Shown in pieces: positions 1 through 10,899 of a stretch of DNA of 64,000 bases. A program made the translations under genes and the position numbers. Each line of letters opens with the position of its first letter. Positions within the stretch are counted from its first letter, which is position 1. Source of the DNA: JADJWR01 sp964509545 (GTDB lineage Bacteria; Pseudomonadota; Gammaproteobacteria; Burkholderiales; Burkholderiaceae_F). The stretch lies in assembly GCA_964509545.1 (NCBI GenBank), contig CAZDXQ010000010.1, positions 1 to 64,000 on the forward strand. Reading direction: 5' to 3'. Below the pieces are notes generated by a model. The model searched no databases, was not told the DNA's origin, and saw only the letters and a program-made list of their open reading frames with translations.

Positions 1-47
1 AGACAGATCATCTACTTGACAGCGACTCGGCTGAGAACGTTGGGACA
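1..47. other. Window-edge sequence that does not continue the adjacent gene
   Basis: By hand count these 47 bases are about half G+C, clearly lower than the surrounding sequence. They directly follow the premature stop of the CoA-transferase gene. They contain no continuation of that protein in any frame I could read, and no recognisable element. They could be a contig-end artefact, a junction with different DNA, or a real rearrangement; the sequence alone cannot decide. Confidence 0.4.
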
Positions 48-809
48 CTACTGGGCGGCGATATTGAGCAGGCCGTCGCGGCAGCGAAACGCGCCAGAGG
101 GGCTGGCCGTGGCATTGTCGTTGCCCATCGGAACCGGCGCCTCGCCGGCGATCAGGTAGTTCGACACCGGCCAGCCCATGGCCGCGAGCGTCGCCTCGAG
201 CATCGACGCGTCGATGAACGCGCCCTCGCCGCTGCGGCCGCGCCGGAGCAGCGCCGCAGCGACGGCAAAGGCCGCCGTGATGCCGCCCAGGGTATCGGCG
301 AGCGGAAAGCCCGCCCGCAGCGGCGCGCTCGCCGCATCGCCGGTGATGCTCATCACGCCGGCCAGGCCCTGGACGATCTGGTCGTAGGCCGGGTTCTCGC
401 GCAGCGGCCCGTCCTGGCCGAAGCCCGAGATCGCGCAGTACACCAGATCGGGTTTGAGCGGTTTCAGCCGCGGGTAGTCGAGTCCCAGCCGCTGCATCAC
501 GCCGGGACGGAAGTTCTCCAGCAGCACGTCGGCGCCGGCGAGCAGGCGCAGGAAGACCTCGCGTCCGGCATCGCGCTTCAGGTCGATCGTGACCGAGCGC
601 TTGCCGGCGTTCTGGGCCAGGAACGACGCGCCCATTTGCCGCGCGTTCAGCGCCGGATCAGCGCCGAGCTGGCGGGCCAGATCGCCGCTGCCCGGGACCT
701 CGACCTTGATCACGTCGGCGCCGATCTGCGCCAGCGGGTAGCCGCAGAACGGCCCGGCCAGGACGTTCGTGAGGTCGAGAACGCGGATCCCCGCCAGCAG
801 CCCGGCCAT
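48..809 (-). CDS. CaiB/BaiF family III CoA-transferase, C-terminally truncated
   Basis: Family III CoA-transferases move CoA between an acyl-CoA and a carboxylic acid through an aspartyl-CoA thioester. The start MAGLLAGIRVLDL, the segment around ADVIKVEVPGSGD (about residues 31-43) and AYDQIVQG with the likely catalytic Asp143 are typical. The frame ends after 253 residues in GLLNIAAQ followed by TAG, whereas family members run to roughly 390-400 residues, so the last third (part of the interlocked dimer fold) is missing. The stop falls where base composition changes, 50 bases from the window edge. The gene lies 23 bases downstream of greA on the same strand and may be co-transcribed with it. 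The substrate cannot be inferred. As written the product is probably inactive, or the gene is broken by the window edge. Confidence 0.8.
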   Translation of the reverse strand: MAGLLAGIRVLDLTNVLAGPFCGYPLAQIGADVIKVEVPGSGDLARQLGADPALNARQMGASFLAQNAGKRSVTIDLKRDAGREVFLRLLAGADVLLENFRPGVMQRLGLDYPRLKPLKPDLVYCAISGFGQDGPLRENPAYDQIVQGLAGVMSITGDAASAPLRAGFPLADTLGGITAAFAVAAALLRRGRSGEGAFIDASMLEATLAAMGWPVSNYLIAGEAPVPMGNDNATASPSGAFRCRDGLLNIAAQ

Positions 810-832
810 GGATTGCGCGCCGCGCGGCGCCG

Positions 833-1306
833 TCAGACGTACCGGACTTCGAGAACTTCGTATTCGCGCCGGCCGCCCGGAGCGAGGAACTCGATGATGT
901 CGCCCTCGGACTTGCCAATCAGCGCGCGCGCGATCGGGCTCGACACCGAGATCAGCCCGGCCTTGATGTCGGCTTCGTCGTCGCCGACGATCTGGTACTT
1001 GACGTGGTCGCCGGCGGCGAGGTCCTCGAGCAGCACGGTGGCGCCGAAGACGATGCGGCCGCCCGAATCGACGCTGGCCGGGTCGATCACCTGCAGGGCG
1101 CCGATCTTGCCCTCGAGTTCCATGATGCGGCCTTCGATGAAGCCCTGCCGCTCGCGCGCCGCCTCGTACTCGGCGTTCTCCGAAAGATCGCCTTTGTCCC
1201 GGGCTTCCTTGATCGCCTGGATGATCGCGGGCCGCTCGACAGCCTTCAGCCGCTGCAGTTCGGCCTTCAGGCGTTCGGCACCCGCGGCGGTGATCGGAAT
1301 CGGCAT
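833..1306 (-). CDS. greA: Transcription elongation factor GreA
   Basis: GreA binds the secondary channel of RNA polymerase and stimulates cleavage of the backtracked transcript 3' end. The 157-residue product matches the usual 158. Residues 1-75 form the antiparallel coiled coil with the acidic tip DKGDLSENAEYEAA (about 37-50), which carries the catalytic Asp and Glu. The rest is the FKBP-like C-terminal domain ending EYEVLEVRYV. I chose the ATG giving MPIPITAAG; an in-frame upstream extension of 27 residues does not look like GreA. The gene follows carB after about 100 bases that hold a candidate promoter and a terminator-like hairpin, so it may be partly independent of the carAB transcript. 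Confidence 0.96.
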   Translation of the reverse strand: MPIPITAAGAERLKAELQRLKAVERPAIIQAIKEARDKGDLSENAEYEAARERQGFIEGRIMELEGKIGALQVIDPASVDSGGRIVFGATVLLEDLAAGDHVKYQIVGDDEADIKAGLISVSSPIARALIGKSEGDIIEFLAPGGRREYEVLEVRYV

Positions 1307-1317
1307 CGCGTAGCAAG

Positions 1318-1349
1318 TCCAAAAAGAATGCCCCGACGCAGCCGGGGCA
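1318..1349 (-). terminator. Intrinsic terminator or attenuator hairpin between carB and greA
   Basis: Read on the minus strand, TGCCCCG pairs with CGGGGCA around a 7-base loop and is followed at once by TTCTTTTT, the form of a rho-independent terminator. It ends only about 15 bases before the greA ATG. It could end the carAB transcript, act as a greA leader attenuator, or both. Confidence 0.7.
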
Positions 1350-1358
1350 ATTGGCGCA

Positions 1359-1387
1359 ACTCTAGCCCGCCGGCCGCGGCGCTGCAA
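1359..1387 (-). promoter_or_regulatory. Candidate sigma-70 promoter for greA
   Basis: The minus strand reads TTGCAG, 17 bases, TAGAGT. This has the correct spacing, with 3/6 and 4/6 matches to the consensus boxes. The predicted start near position 1352 lies just before the terminator-like hairpin in the greA leader. In GC-rich DNA such a match is suggestive only. Confidence 0.4.
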
Positions 1388-1406
1388 CCGGGACCACGGG
1401 GCGGCG

Positions 1407-4622
<3,216 letters not shown>

Positions 4623-4630
4623 CTTGTGAG

Positions 4631-5080
4631 CTAGAAGGGCAGTTCGCGCCAGTGGCGCCGCGCCAGCCACGTCACCTGCTGCGGATCGATGGCATGGACC
4701 CGGCCGGCCTGCACGCGCGCTTCAACCCGTGGCCGGATCTCGGCGAATGAGGCGGCGGAGGCGCCGATCGCGGCGCCGATCGCATTGTTGTGCCGATCCA
4801 TCCGGCTGCCCGGATCGTCGGCAATCTCCATCAGCGCGGTCACCCAGTGCACGGCGCGCGGCGAGATCGTGTAGGCGACGATGGCGCTGGCCAACGTGTG
4901 CCGATAGGCGTCCTGCGGTCCGTGGCGCGGGCCGGGCAGGCCCGAGGTCAGCGTGTGCCCGTACACGTAGCCGAGGACGGCGAGCGGATAGATGGCGAGC
5001 GCCGGCAGCAGCAGCAGCCAGCGCGGCCAGCGGCGCCCTGCCGCCGCGCCGGCTTTCCGCTGTCCGACGACGGCCGCCAT
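4631..5080 (-). CDS. Small membrane-anchored protein of unknown function between gmhA and carB
   Basis: I do not recognise this 149-residue protein with certainty. It has a basic N-terminus (residues 1-20), one hydrophobic segment (about 21-42, WLLLLPALAIYPLAVLGYVY), then a soluble part. That part carries DAYRHTLASAIVAY (near 57-70) and SRMDRHNNAIGAAIG (near 92-106). The spaced D-x-x-RH ... D-x-HNN-x-x-G pattern recalls DUF6973-type domains, which is an inference from pattern only. The topology suggests an inner-membrane anchor with a periplasmic or extracytoplasmic domain. It starts 4 bases after the gmhA stop and ends 8 bases before the carB start, so it is translationally linked to the carbamoyl-phosphate synthase genes. 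Confidence 0.75.
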   Translation of the reverse strand: MAAVVGQRKAGAAAGRRWPRWLLLLPALAIYPLAVLGYVYGHTLTSGLPGPRHGPQDAYRHTLASAIVAYTISPRAVHWVTALMEIADDPGSRMDRHNNAIGAAIGASAASFAEIRPRVEARVQAGRVHAIDPQQVTWLARRHWRELPF

Positions 5081-5084
5081 CGCT

Positions 5085-5672
5085 TCAGGCGTAATTGGCC
5101 GGCGCCAGTTTCCGCTCGACCAGTTCGATCAGGATGTGAATGACCTTGATGTGCAGCTCCTGCACGCGGTCGGCGTAGCGGCCGCCGACGGTGACGATCG
5201 CGATGTCGGCGAGTTCGACGATCGGCGTGGCTTCGCGGCCGGTCAGCGCGAGCACCCGCATTCCCCGTTCCTTGGCCGCCTGCGCCGCCGCCACCACGTT
5301 CCGGCTCGTGCCGCTGGTGGTGATGGCGAGCAGCAGGTCGCCGGCGCGGCCGTGCGCGCGCACGTAGCGGGCGAAGACCTGTTCGTAGCCGTAATCGTTG
5401 CCGACGCAGGACAGGTGGCCCGGATCCGAAATCGCCATCGCGGCATAACCGGGGCGGTCGTCGCGGAAACGGCCGGTCAGTTCCTCGGCGAAATGCATCG
5501 CGTCGCACATCGAGCCGCCGTTGCCGCAGGAGAAAACCCGGCCACCGGCGGCGAACGTCGCCGCGAGCAGGTCGCCGGCCCGCTCGATGCGGGCCAGCAT
5601 CGCGTCATCGCGGCGCAGCCGGTCGAGCGCATTGGCTGCCTCGTCGAGCGCGGCGCGGATCGAGTAGGTCAC
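5085..5672 (-). CDS. gmhA: Phosphoheptose isomerase (SIS domain)
   Basis: GmhA converts sedoheptulose 7-phosphate to D-glycero-manno-heptose 7-phosphate, the first step of the LPS core heptose pathway. The 195-residue SIS-fold protein has the phosphate-binding CGNGGS loop (49-54). All four zinc ligands expected from E. coli GmhA are present, shifted by one: His60, Glu64, Gln171 and His179. The QELHIKVIHILI segment favours GmhA over the inactive-site paralogue DiaA. The start is GTG, preceded by AGGAGG at good spacing, and it overlaps the carA stop in a GTGA junction. Its place inside the carA-carB operon is unusual. A transaldolase gene that also handles sedoheptulose 7-phosphate lies nearby on the other strand. 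Confidence 0.9.
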   Translation of the reverse strand: MTYSIRAALDEAANALDRLRRDDAMLARIERAGDLLAATFAAGGRVFSCGNGGSMCDAMHFAEELTGRFRDDRPGYAAMAISDPGHLSCVGNDYGYEQVFARYVRAHGRAGDLLLAITTSGTSRNVVAAAQAAKERGMRVLALTGREATPIVELADIAIVTVGGRYADRVQELHIKVIHILIELVERKLAPANYA

Positions 5673-6811
5673 CTTGCCTCCTGCATCAGCGTGACGAAGC
5701 GATCGAACAAGTAGCCGATGTCGTGCGGCCCCGGGCTCGCTTCCGGATGTCCCTGGAAACAGAACGCCGGCCGGTCGGTGCGGCGGAAACCCTGCAGCGA
5801 ACCGTCGAACAGCGACACGTGCGTGACCCGGCAGTGGCCGGGCAGCGACGCGGCATCGACCGCGAAGCCGTGATTCTGCGAGGTGATCGCCACCCGGCCG
5901 CTGTCGAGATCCTGCACCGGATGGTTCGCGCCGTGGTGGCCGAATTTCATCTTCAGCGTGCGACCGCCCGAGGCGAGCCCCATGATCTGGTGGCCGAGGC
6001 AGATGCCGAAAGTCGGCTTGCCGGCAGCGATGATCTCGCGTGTCGCCTCGATGGCGTAGGTGCACGGCTCCGGATCACCGGGCCCGTTGGAGAGGAAAAC
6101 GCCGTCGGGCTTCAGGCGCAGAACCTCGGCGGCGGGCGTGGTCGCCGGCACCACGATGATGCGGCAGCCGCGGCTGGCGAGAAGGCGCAGGATATTGCGC
6201 TTGACGCCGAAGTCGTAGGCAACGACATGAAACTGCGCCTTGTCGAGGCGTCCGAAGCCGCGGCCGAGTTCCCACGCCGTTTCCGTCCATTCGTAGGGTT
6301 CGGTCGCCGACACCACCTTGGCCAGATCGAGGCCGGCCATGCCCGGAAACGAGCGGGCGAGCGCGACCGCGCGCGCCTCGTCGGTGCCGACGAGGATCGC
6401 CCCTGCCTGCGCGCCCTTGTCGCGCAGGATGCGCGTCAGCCTGCGGGTATCGATATCGGCGATCGCCACGACCTTTTCGCGCCGCAGGTACTCGGCCAGC
6501 GACTCGCGGGCGCGGAAGTTCGAGTGCACGTGCGGCAGATCACGCACGATCAGACCGGCGGCATGAACACGATCGGCTTCGACGTCCTCGTCGTTGGTGC
6601 CGGTATTTCCGATGTGCGGATAGGTGAGCGTGACGATCTGCCGGCAGTAGCTCGGATCGGTCAGGATTTCCTGGTAGCCGGTCATCGCCGTGTTGAACAC
6701 GACTTCGCCGATGCAGTGGCCCTCGGCGCCGATGGCTAGGCCGCGAAAGATCGTCCCATCGGCCAGCGCCAGCAGCGCCGCGGGACGGGAACAGTCGATC
6801 AGGGAAGACAA
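5669..6811 (-). CDS. carA: Carbamoyl-phosphate synthase small subunit (glutaminase)
   Basis: CarA hydrolyses glutamine and channels ammonia to CarB. The 380-residue product has the N-terminal CPSase domain (1-150) and a class I glutamine amidotransferase domain. The triad is Cys271 in FGICLGHQ, His355 and Glu357 in QGHPEASPGPHD, each two residues offset from E. coli. I placed the start at a TTG giving (M)SSLIDCSRPAALLALADG, because AAGGAG lies five bases upstream and no suitable ATG exists nearby; upstream in-frame sequence is not CarA-like. It opens the operon carA-gmhA-orf-carB, with a TATAAT box about 105 bases upstream. The TTG start may keep translation modest. Confidence 0.96.
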   Translation of the reverse strand: MSSLIDCSRPAALLALADGTIFRGLAIGAEGHCIGEVVFNTAMTGYQEILTDPSYCRQIVTLTYPHIGNTGTNDEDVEADRVHAAGLIVRDLPHVHSNFRARESLAEYLRREKVVAIADIDTRRLTRILRDKGAQAGAILVGTDEARAVALARSFPGMAGLDLAKVVSATEPYEWTETAWELGRGFGRLDKAQFHVVAYDFGVKRNILRLLASRGCRIIVVPATTPAAEVLRLKPDGVFLSNGPGDPEPCTYAIEATREIIAAGKPTFGICLGHQIMGLASGGRTLKMKFGHHGANHPVQDLDSGRVAITSQNHGFAVDAASLPGHCRVTHVSLFDGSLQGFRRTDRPAFCFQGHPEASPGPHDIGYLFDRFVTLMQEAR

Positions 6812-6917
6812 GCGCGCTCCTTGAATCCGCCGGTGGCCCCGGGTGCCCCCAGCGAGGTGCGCTGCGCCGGCCGCCGGCAGACCGCGGCATCGGCAGCGCC
6901 GCTGACTAAACTGGCAA

Positions 6918-6923
6918 ATTATA
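6918..6923 (-). promoter_or_regulatory. Candidate -10 box of the carA operon
   Basis: A perfect TATAAT stands out on the minus strand in the AT-rich part of the 217-base carA-tal intergenic region. No good -35 hexamer lies 17 bases upstream. It would give a carA leader of about 100 bases. Confidence 0.45.
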
Positions 6924-7028
6924 TCTTTGCGCAGCAGCCGCCCTGCTTCGCTGCGGCCTCGCTGAGCCTGGCCTGAGCGTGGTGGCTCGCGCCGCGCATG
7001 AACTCGCGCGAAGCGGAATGGAAGCGAA

Positions 7029-7976
7029 ATGACCACGCTGCTCGAAAGCCTGCGCCGGCACACGATAATCGTCGCCGACACCGGCGATATCGCCGCCATC
7101 GGCCGGCTGCGGCCGCGCGACGCGACGACCAATCCGTCGCTGATCCTGAAGGCCGCGGCCAGTCGCGAGTACCGCGGGCTGATCGAGGCCGCGCTCGGCC
7201 CCGGGCGGCACGAACCGATGCACCTTCGCCTCGACCGTGTTCTGGTGGCCTTCGGCGTCGAGATCCTGCGGCTGATCGACGGCCGGGTTTCTACCGAAGT
7301 CGATGCGCGGCTGTCGTTCGACACGCGGGCGACGATCGAGCGGGCGCGGCGACTGATCGAGCTGTACCGCGGCCACGGCGTCGGGCGCGAGCGGGTGCTG
7401 ATCAAGATCGCATCGACCTGGGAGGGGCTGCGCGCGGCCGCCACCCTTGAACGCGAAGGCATCCACTGCAACATGACGCTGCTGTTCGCGCTGGCCCAGG
7501 CCGAGGTCGCAGCAGCGGCAGGCGCAACGCTGGTTTCGCCTTTCGTCGGCCGCATCTACGACTGGCATCGCAAGGCCGCCGGCGATCGCTGGGATGAAGC
7601 TGCCCACAGCGGCGCGAACGATCCCGGTGTGGGCTCCGTGCGGGCTATTTACCGCCGCCTGAAAGCGGCGGGCGCGCGCACCGAGGTCATGGGCGCGAGC
7701 TTTCGCAATACCGGCCAGATCCTGGCGCTCGCCGGCTGCGACCTGCTGACGATCAGCCCGGAACTGCTCGACGAGCTGGCGCGCGGCAGCGGCGACGTGG
7801 CGCGCGCCCTGTCGCCCCCGGCCGAGCGCGAGGACCTTGCGCCGCCGGCCGAGCCACAGTTCCGGCTGCAACTGAACGACGATGCGATGGCGAGCGAAAA
7901 GCTCGCCGAGGGCATCCGCATCTTCGCCGCCGACACGGCGAAGCTCGAGCGACAGCTCGAGCAGTCGGCCGGCTGA
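7029..7976 (+). CDS. tal: Transaldolase
   Basis: Transaldolase moves a dihydroxyacetone unit between sugar phosphates in the non-oxidative pentose phosphate pathway. The 315-residue class I protein has the N-terminal ADTGD with Asp17, the DATTNPSLILKAA signature (31-43), the Schiff-base lysine Lys126 in RVLIKIASTWEG, and the SPFVGRIYDWH segment near 180. The length matches TalB-type enzymes (317). The start is the first ATG of the frame, closely preceded by a purine-rich stretch. It is divergent from carA. It ends only 6 bases before the convergent stop of the ABC permease gene, with no obvious terminator between them. Confidence 0.96.
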   Translation: MTTLLESLRRHTIIVADTGDIAAIGRLRPRDATTNPSLILKAAASREYRGLIEAALGPGRHEPMHLRLDRVLVAFGVEILRLIDGRVSTEVDARLSFDTRATIERARRLIELYRGHGVGRERVLIKIASTWEGLRAAATLEREGIHCNMTLLFALAQAEVAAAAGATLVSPFVGRIYDWHRKAAGDRWDEAAHSGANDPGVGSVRAIYRRLKAAGARTEVMGASFRNTGQILALAGCDLLTISPELLDELARGSGDVARALSPPAEREDLAPPAEPQFRLQLNDDAMASEKLAEGIRIFAADTAKLERQLEQSAG

Positions 7977-7982
7977 CGCCGG

Positions 7983-8810
7983 CTACAGCTTCTCCGTCTC
8001 GCCGGCGCGCGGCTGCCACTTCATCAGCCGCTTCTCGAGCACGCCCACGGCCCAGTCGAGCACCAGCGCAAAGGCGGTCAACACCAGGATGCCGGCCATC
8101 ACCGTGTTGATGTCGAACGTGCCCTCGGCCTGAAGGATCAGGTAGCCCACGCCGCTAGACGATCCGAGATACTCGCCGACGACCGCGCCGACGAAGGCCA
8201 GTCCGACCGAGGTGTGCAGCGACGAGAACACCCAGCTGGTCGCGCTGGGCAGGTACACATGGCGCAGCAGCTGCCGCTGGCCGGCGCCGAGCATGCGCGC
8301 GTTGGCCAGCACGGTCGGGCTCACTTCCTTGACGCCCTGGTAAACGTTGAAGAAGACGATGAAGAACACCAGCGTGAAGCCCAGCGCCACCTTGGAGGCG
8401 ATGCCGAGCCCGAACCACACGGCAAAGATCGGCGCCAGGATGATGCGCGGCATCGAGTTGAAGGCCTTGATGTAGGGGTCGAGGATCGCCGCCGCCATCG
8501 GGCTCAGCGCCAGCCACATGCCCATCAGCAGACCGGCGGCGGTGCCGATGGCGAAGGCCAGCACCGTCTCCACCAGCGTGATCCACAGGTGCGGGTAGAT
8601 GTCGCGCCTGACGGCGAACCACTCCCAGATGCGAGCGAAGATCTTCAGCGGCTCGCCGAGGAAGAACGCGGCGTCGTTCTCCTTGGCGAAAAGGAAATGC
8701 GGCACCAGGCCGGGCGCGGTCATCACGTGCCAGAAGACGAAGAACGCCACCAGCATGCCGGCCTGCCAGAGGCGAAGGTTCTTCTGATTCGGCTTGATCG
8801 ACTGCCACAT
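7983..8810 (-). CDS. ABC transporter permease, SsuC/TauC-like
   Basis: This is the 275-residue inner-membrane subunit of an importer in the nitrate/sulfonate/taurine class. About six hydrophobic segments are visible (near 16-34, 78-100, 106-125, 135-165, 195-220 and 235-255). The cytoplasmic EAA-type loop VLANARMLGAGQRQLLRHVYLP that contacts the ATPase is followed by SATSWVFSSLHTSVGLA. I chose the ATG giving MWQSIKPNQK, with a GAAAG purine stretch upstream. It is third in the binding protein-ATPase-permease operon. The substrate is unknown; the family moves sulfonates, nitrate, pyrimidines and related small molecules. Confidence 0.9.
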   Translation of the reverse strand: MWQSIKPNQKNLRLWQAGMLVAFFVFWHVMTAPGLVPHFLFAKENDAAFFLGEPLKIFARIWEWFAVRRDIYPHLWITLVETVLAFAIGTAAGLLMGMWLALSPMAAAILDPYIKAFNSMPRIILAPIFAVWFGLGIASKVALGFTLVFFIVFFNVYQGVKEVSPTVLANARMLGAGQRQLLRHVYLPSATSWVFSSLHTSVGLAFVGAVVGEYLGSSSGVGYLILQAEGTFDINTVMAGILVLTAFALVLDWAVGVLEKRLMKWQPRAGETEKL

Positions 8811-8851
8811 GATCTTTCGGCTTTCCCCGTCGTACCGGGCCGACGGCGCGT

Positions 8852-9661
8852 TCAGGCCGCCAGCTTCTGCTGCGCGTAGCCCTTGAGCACTTCCTCGCGC
8901 AGCACGTCCCAGATCGCCTTGTGCAGTTCGATGAAGCGCGGCGTCACCCGCACCTCGGCCACGTCGCGCGGCCGCGGCAGGTCGATCGCGAACTCGCCGA
9001 TCGGGTGCGATGCCGGCCCCGCGGACAGGACGACAACCCGGTCGCTCATCGCGATCGCCTCGTCCAGGTCGTGGGTGATGAACAGCACCGCCTTGCGCTT
9101 GGCGGCCCACAGGTCGAGCACCTCGTTCTCCATCAATTGCCGCGTCTGGACGTCGAGGGCAGAGAAAGGCTCGTCCATCAGAATGATGTCCGGGTCGAGC
9201 ACCAGCGTCTGCGCCAGCGACGTGCGCTTGCGCATGCCGCCGGAAAGCTGGTGCGGATAGCGGTCGCCGAAGCCGCCGAGTCCGACCCGGCGCAGCCATT
9301 CGTCGGCCTGGCGGCGCGCCTGCTCCTGCGGCACGCCGCGGAACTCGAGCCCGGCGGTCACGTTCTCCAGCGCCGTGCGCCACGGCATCAGCGCTTCCGA
9401 CTGGAAGATGTAGCCGGCTCGCCGGTTGATGCCGACGAGTTGCTGGCCGAAGACACGCACCGCGCCACGGCTGGGTTCGAGCAGCCCCGCCGCCACGTTC
9501 AGCAGCGTGCTCTTGCCGCAGCCGGTGGGGCCGACGACGCTGACGAACTCGCCGGGCGCGATCGACAGCGTCACCTCGCTGACCGCGGTGTAACGCTGGG
9601 TGCGGTCCTCGCGCGAGACGAACGTGCAGGTGACGCCGGCGAGTTCAAGGGCGGGAGTCAT
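8852..9661 (-). CDS. ABC transporter ATP-binding protein, SsuB/TauB-like
   Basis: This 269-residue ATPase powers the importer encoded with its neighbours. Walker A is GPTGCGKS (44-51), the Q-loop is Gln87 in YIFQSEAL, the signature is LSGGM (139-143), Walker B is ILMDEP (160-165), the D-loop is SALD and the H-loop is FITHD. All catalytic elements are intact. The start giving MTPALELAGV was preferred to an upstream ATG 17 residues earlier, because family proteins begin close to the first beta strand. It sits 41 bases upstream of the permease gene and 64 bases downstream of the binding-protein gene. Confidence 0.93.
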   Translation of the reverse strand: MTPALELAGVTCTFVSREDRTQRYTAVSEVTLSIAPGEFVSVVGPTGCGKSTLLNVAAGLLEPSRGAVRVFGQQLVGINRRAGYIFQSEALMPWRTALENVTAGLEFRGVPQEQARRQADEWLRRVGLGGFGDRYPHQLSGGMRKRTSLAQTLVLDPDIILMDEPFSALDVQTRQLMENEVLDLWAAKRKAVLFITHDLDEAIAMSDRVVVLSAGPASHPIGEFAIDLPRPRDVAEVRVTPRFIELHKAIWDVLREEVLKGYAQQKLAA

Positions 9662-9725
9662 CGCAGCGGGCAGCGCGCCGAAGGCAGTGACCGGCCCTCG
9701 CTGGCCGGCCACGCCTCGTCGCGGA

Positions 9726-10766
9726 TCACCTGTATTTCGCGTTCGCCTTGCGCGCGAATTCGTTGGTGTAGTTGGCCTTCAGGTCGACCTTGGCGGCTGC
9801 CATCTTCTCGTCGACGCTGGCCAGCGCGCGCAGCGCCGTCGGTGAACCGGCATCCGGGAAGATGCCGTCCGGCGACAGCGCCGCCTTGGCCTTGAGGAAC
9901 GCATCGATGTACACGGCGCGGTCGCCGAGCAGGTAGCTCTCCGGAACGGCCTTGATCACGTCCGACGGCCCCGCCTGCTGGATCCACTTGTTGGCGCGGA
10001 CGATGGCGTTGGCGAGCGCCTGCGCCGTGTTCGGGTTCTTATCGGTGAAGGTGTTCGGCGCGTACAGGCAGGCCGCCGGCATCGGTCCGCCGAAGACCTT
10101 CTCCGACTCGGCCGGATCGCGCGTATCGGAGATGATCCGGATGTCGCCGGCGCGCTGCAGGATCGTGATCACCGGGTCGAGGTTCGATATGGCATCGATC
10201 TGGCCGGCGCGGATCGCCGCCACCGCGCCCTGCGAGGCGCCGACGCCGACATACGACACCTCGTTGGGCTTGATGCCGGCCTTGGCCAGCACGAAGTTGG
10301 CCATGATGTTGGTCGACGATCCCGGCGCCGTGACGCCGATCTTCCTGCCTTTCAGGTCGGACAACGACTTGTAGTTCGCCATCGTCTTGGTGCTGACCGC
10401 CAGCACGATCTGCGGCGCGCGCCCCTGCAGCACGAAGGCGCGCATCGGCTGTCCCTTGGCCTGCATGTTCAGCGTGTGCTCGAAGGCGCCGGAGACGACG
10501 TCGGCGCTGCCGCCGACCACCGCCTGCAGGGCCCGTGCGCCGCCGGCGAAGTCGACGATCTCCACCTCCAGACCCTCGGCCTCGAAGTACTTCATCTGCT
10601 CGGCGATGGTCAGCGGCAGGTAATAGAGCAGATTCTTGCCGCCGACGGCGATCGTCACCTTGCGCTTCTCCAGCGCCTGCGCGCCCGCCAGCGATGGCAC
10701 GACGATCGTCGCCGACGCGGCCGCCGCAGTCGCGAGGAACTCGCGGCGGGTGGATGTGCGTTTCAT
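9726..10766 (-). CDS. ABC transporter substrate-binding protein (NMT1/SsuA-like), probable Tat substrate
   Basis: This 346-residue periplasmic binding protein belongs to the nitrate/taurine/sulfonate group. The N-terminus TSTRREFLATAAAA carries a twin-arginine motif, a hydrophobic stretch and an AQA-type cleavage site near residue 31, so export by the Tat route is likely. The mature part has typical features such as LYYLPLTIAEQMKYFEAEGLEVE and DLKGRKIGVTAPGSSTNIMA. A GAGGAGA Shine-Dalgarno sequence precedes the ATG. It is the first gene of the three-gene importer operon. The ligand cannot be told from the sequence. Confidence 0.92.
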   Translation of the reverse strand: MKRTSTRREFLATAAAASATIVVPSLAGAQALEKRKVTIAVGGKNLLYYLPLTIAEQMKYFEAEGLEVEIVDFAGGARALQAVVGGSADVVSGAFEHTLNMQAKGQPMRAFVLQGRAPQIVLAVSTKTMANYKSLSDLKGRKIGVTAPGSSTNIMANFVLAKAGIKPNEVSYVGVGASQGAVAAIRAGQIDAISNLDPVITILQRAGDIRIISDTRDPAESEKVFGGPMPAACLYAPNTFTDKNPNTAQALANAIVRANKWIQQAGPSDVIKAVPESYLLGDRAVYIDAFLKAKAALSPDGIFPDAGSPTALRALASVDEKMAAAKVDLKANYTNEFARKANAKYR

Positions 10767-10899
10767 GCGTGTCTCCTCTTGAGATGCCTGGGCGCCGCGG
10801 GCGCGGCCGGGACCCGCATGCTAAATCAGTCCGACCGCGTCATCGAAGCATCGGGCTACGTACTTTCCCTTCGACGTGGACGCGCCTTGACCCCAATAA

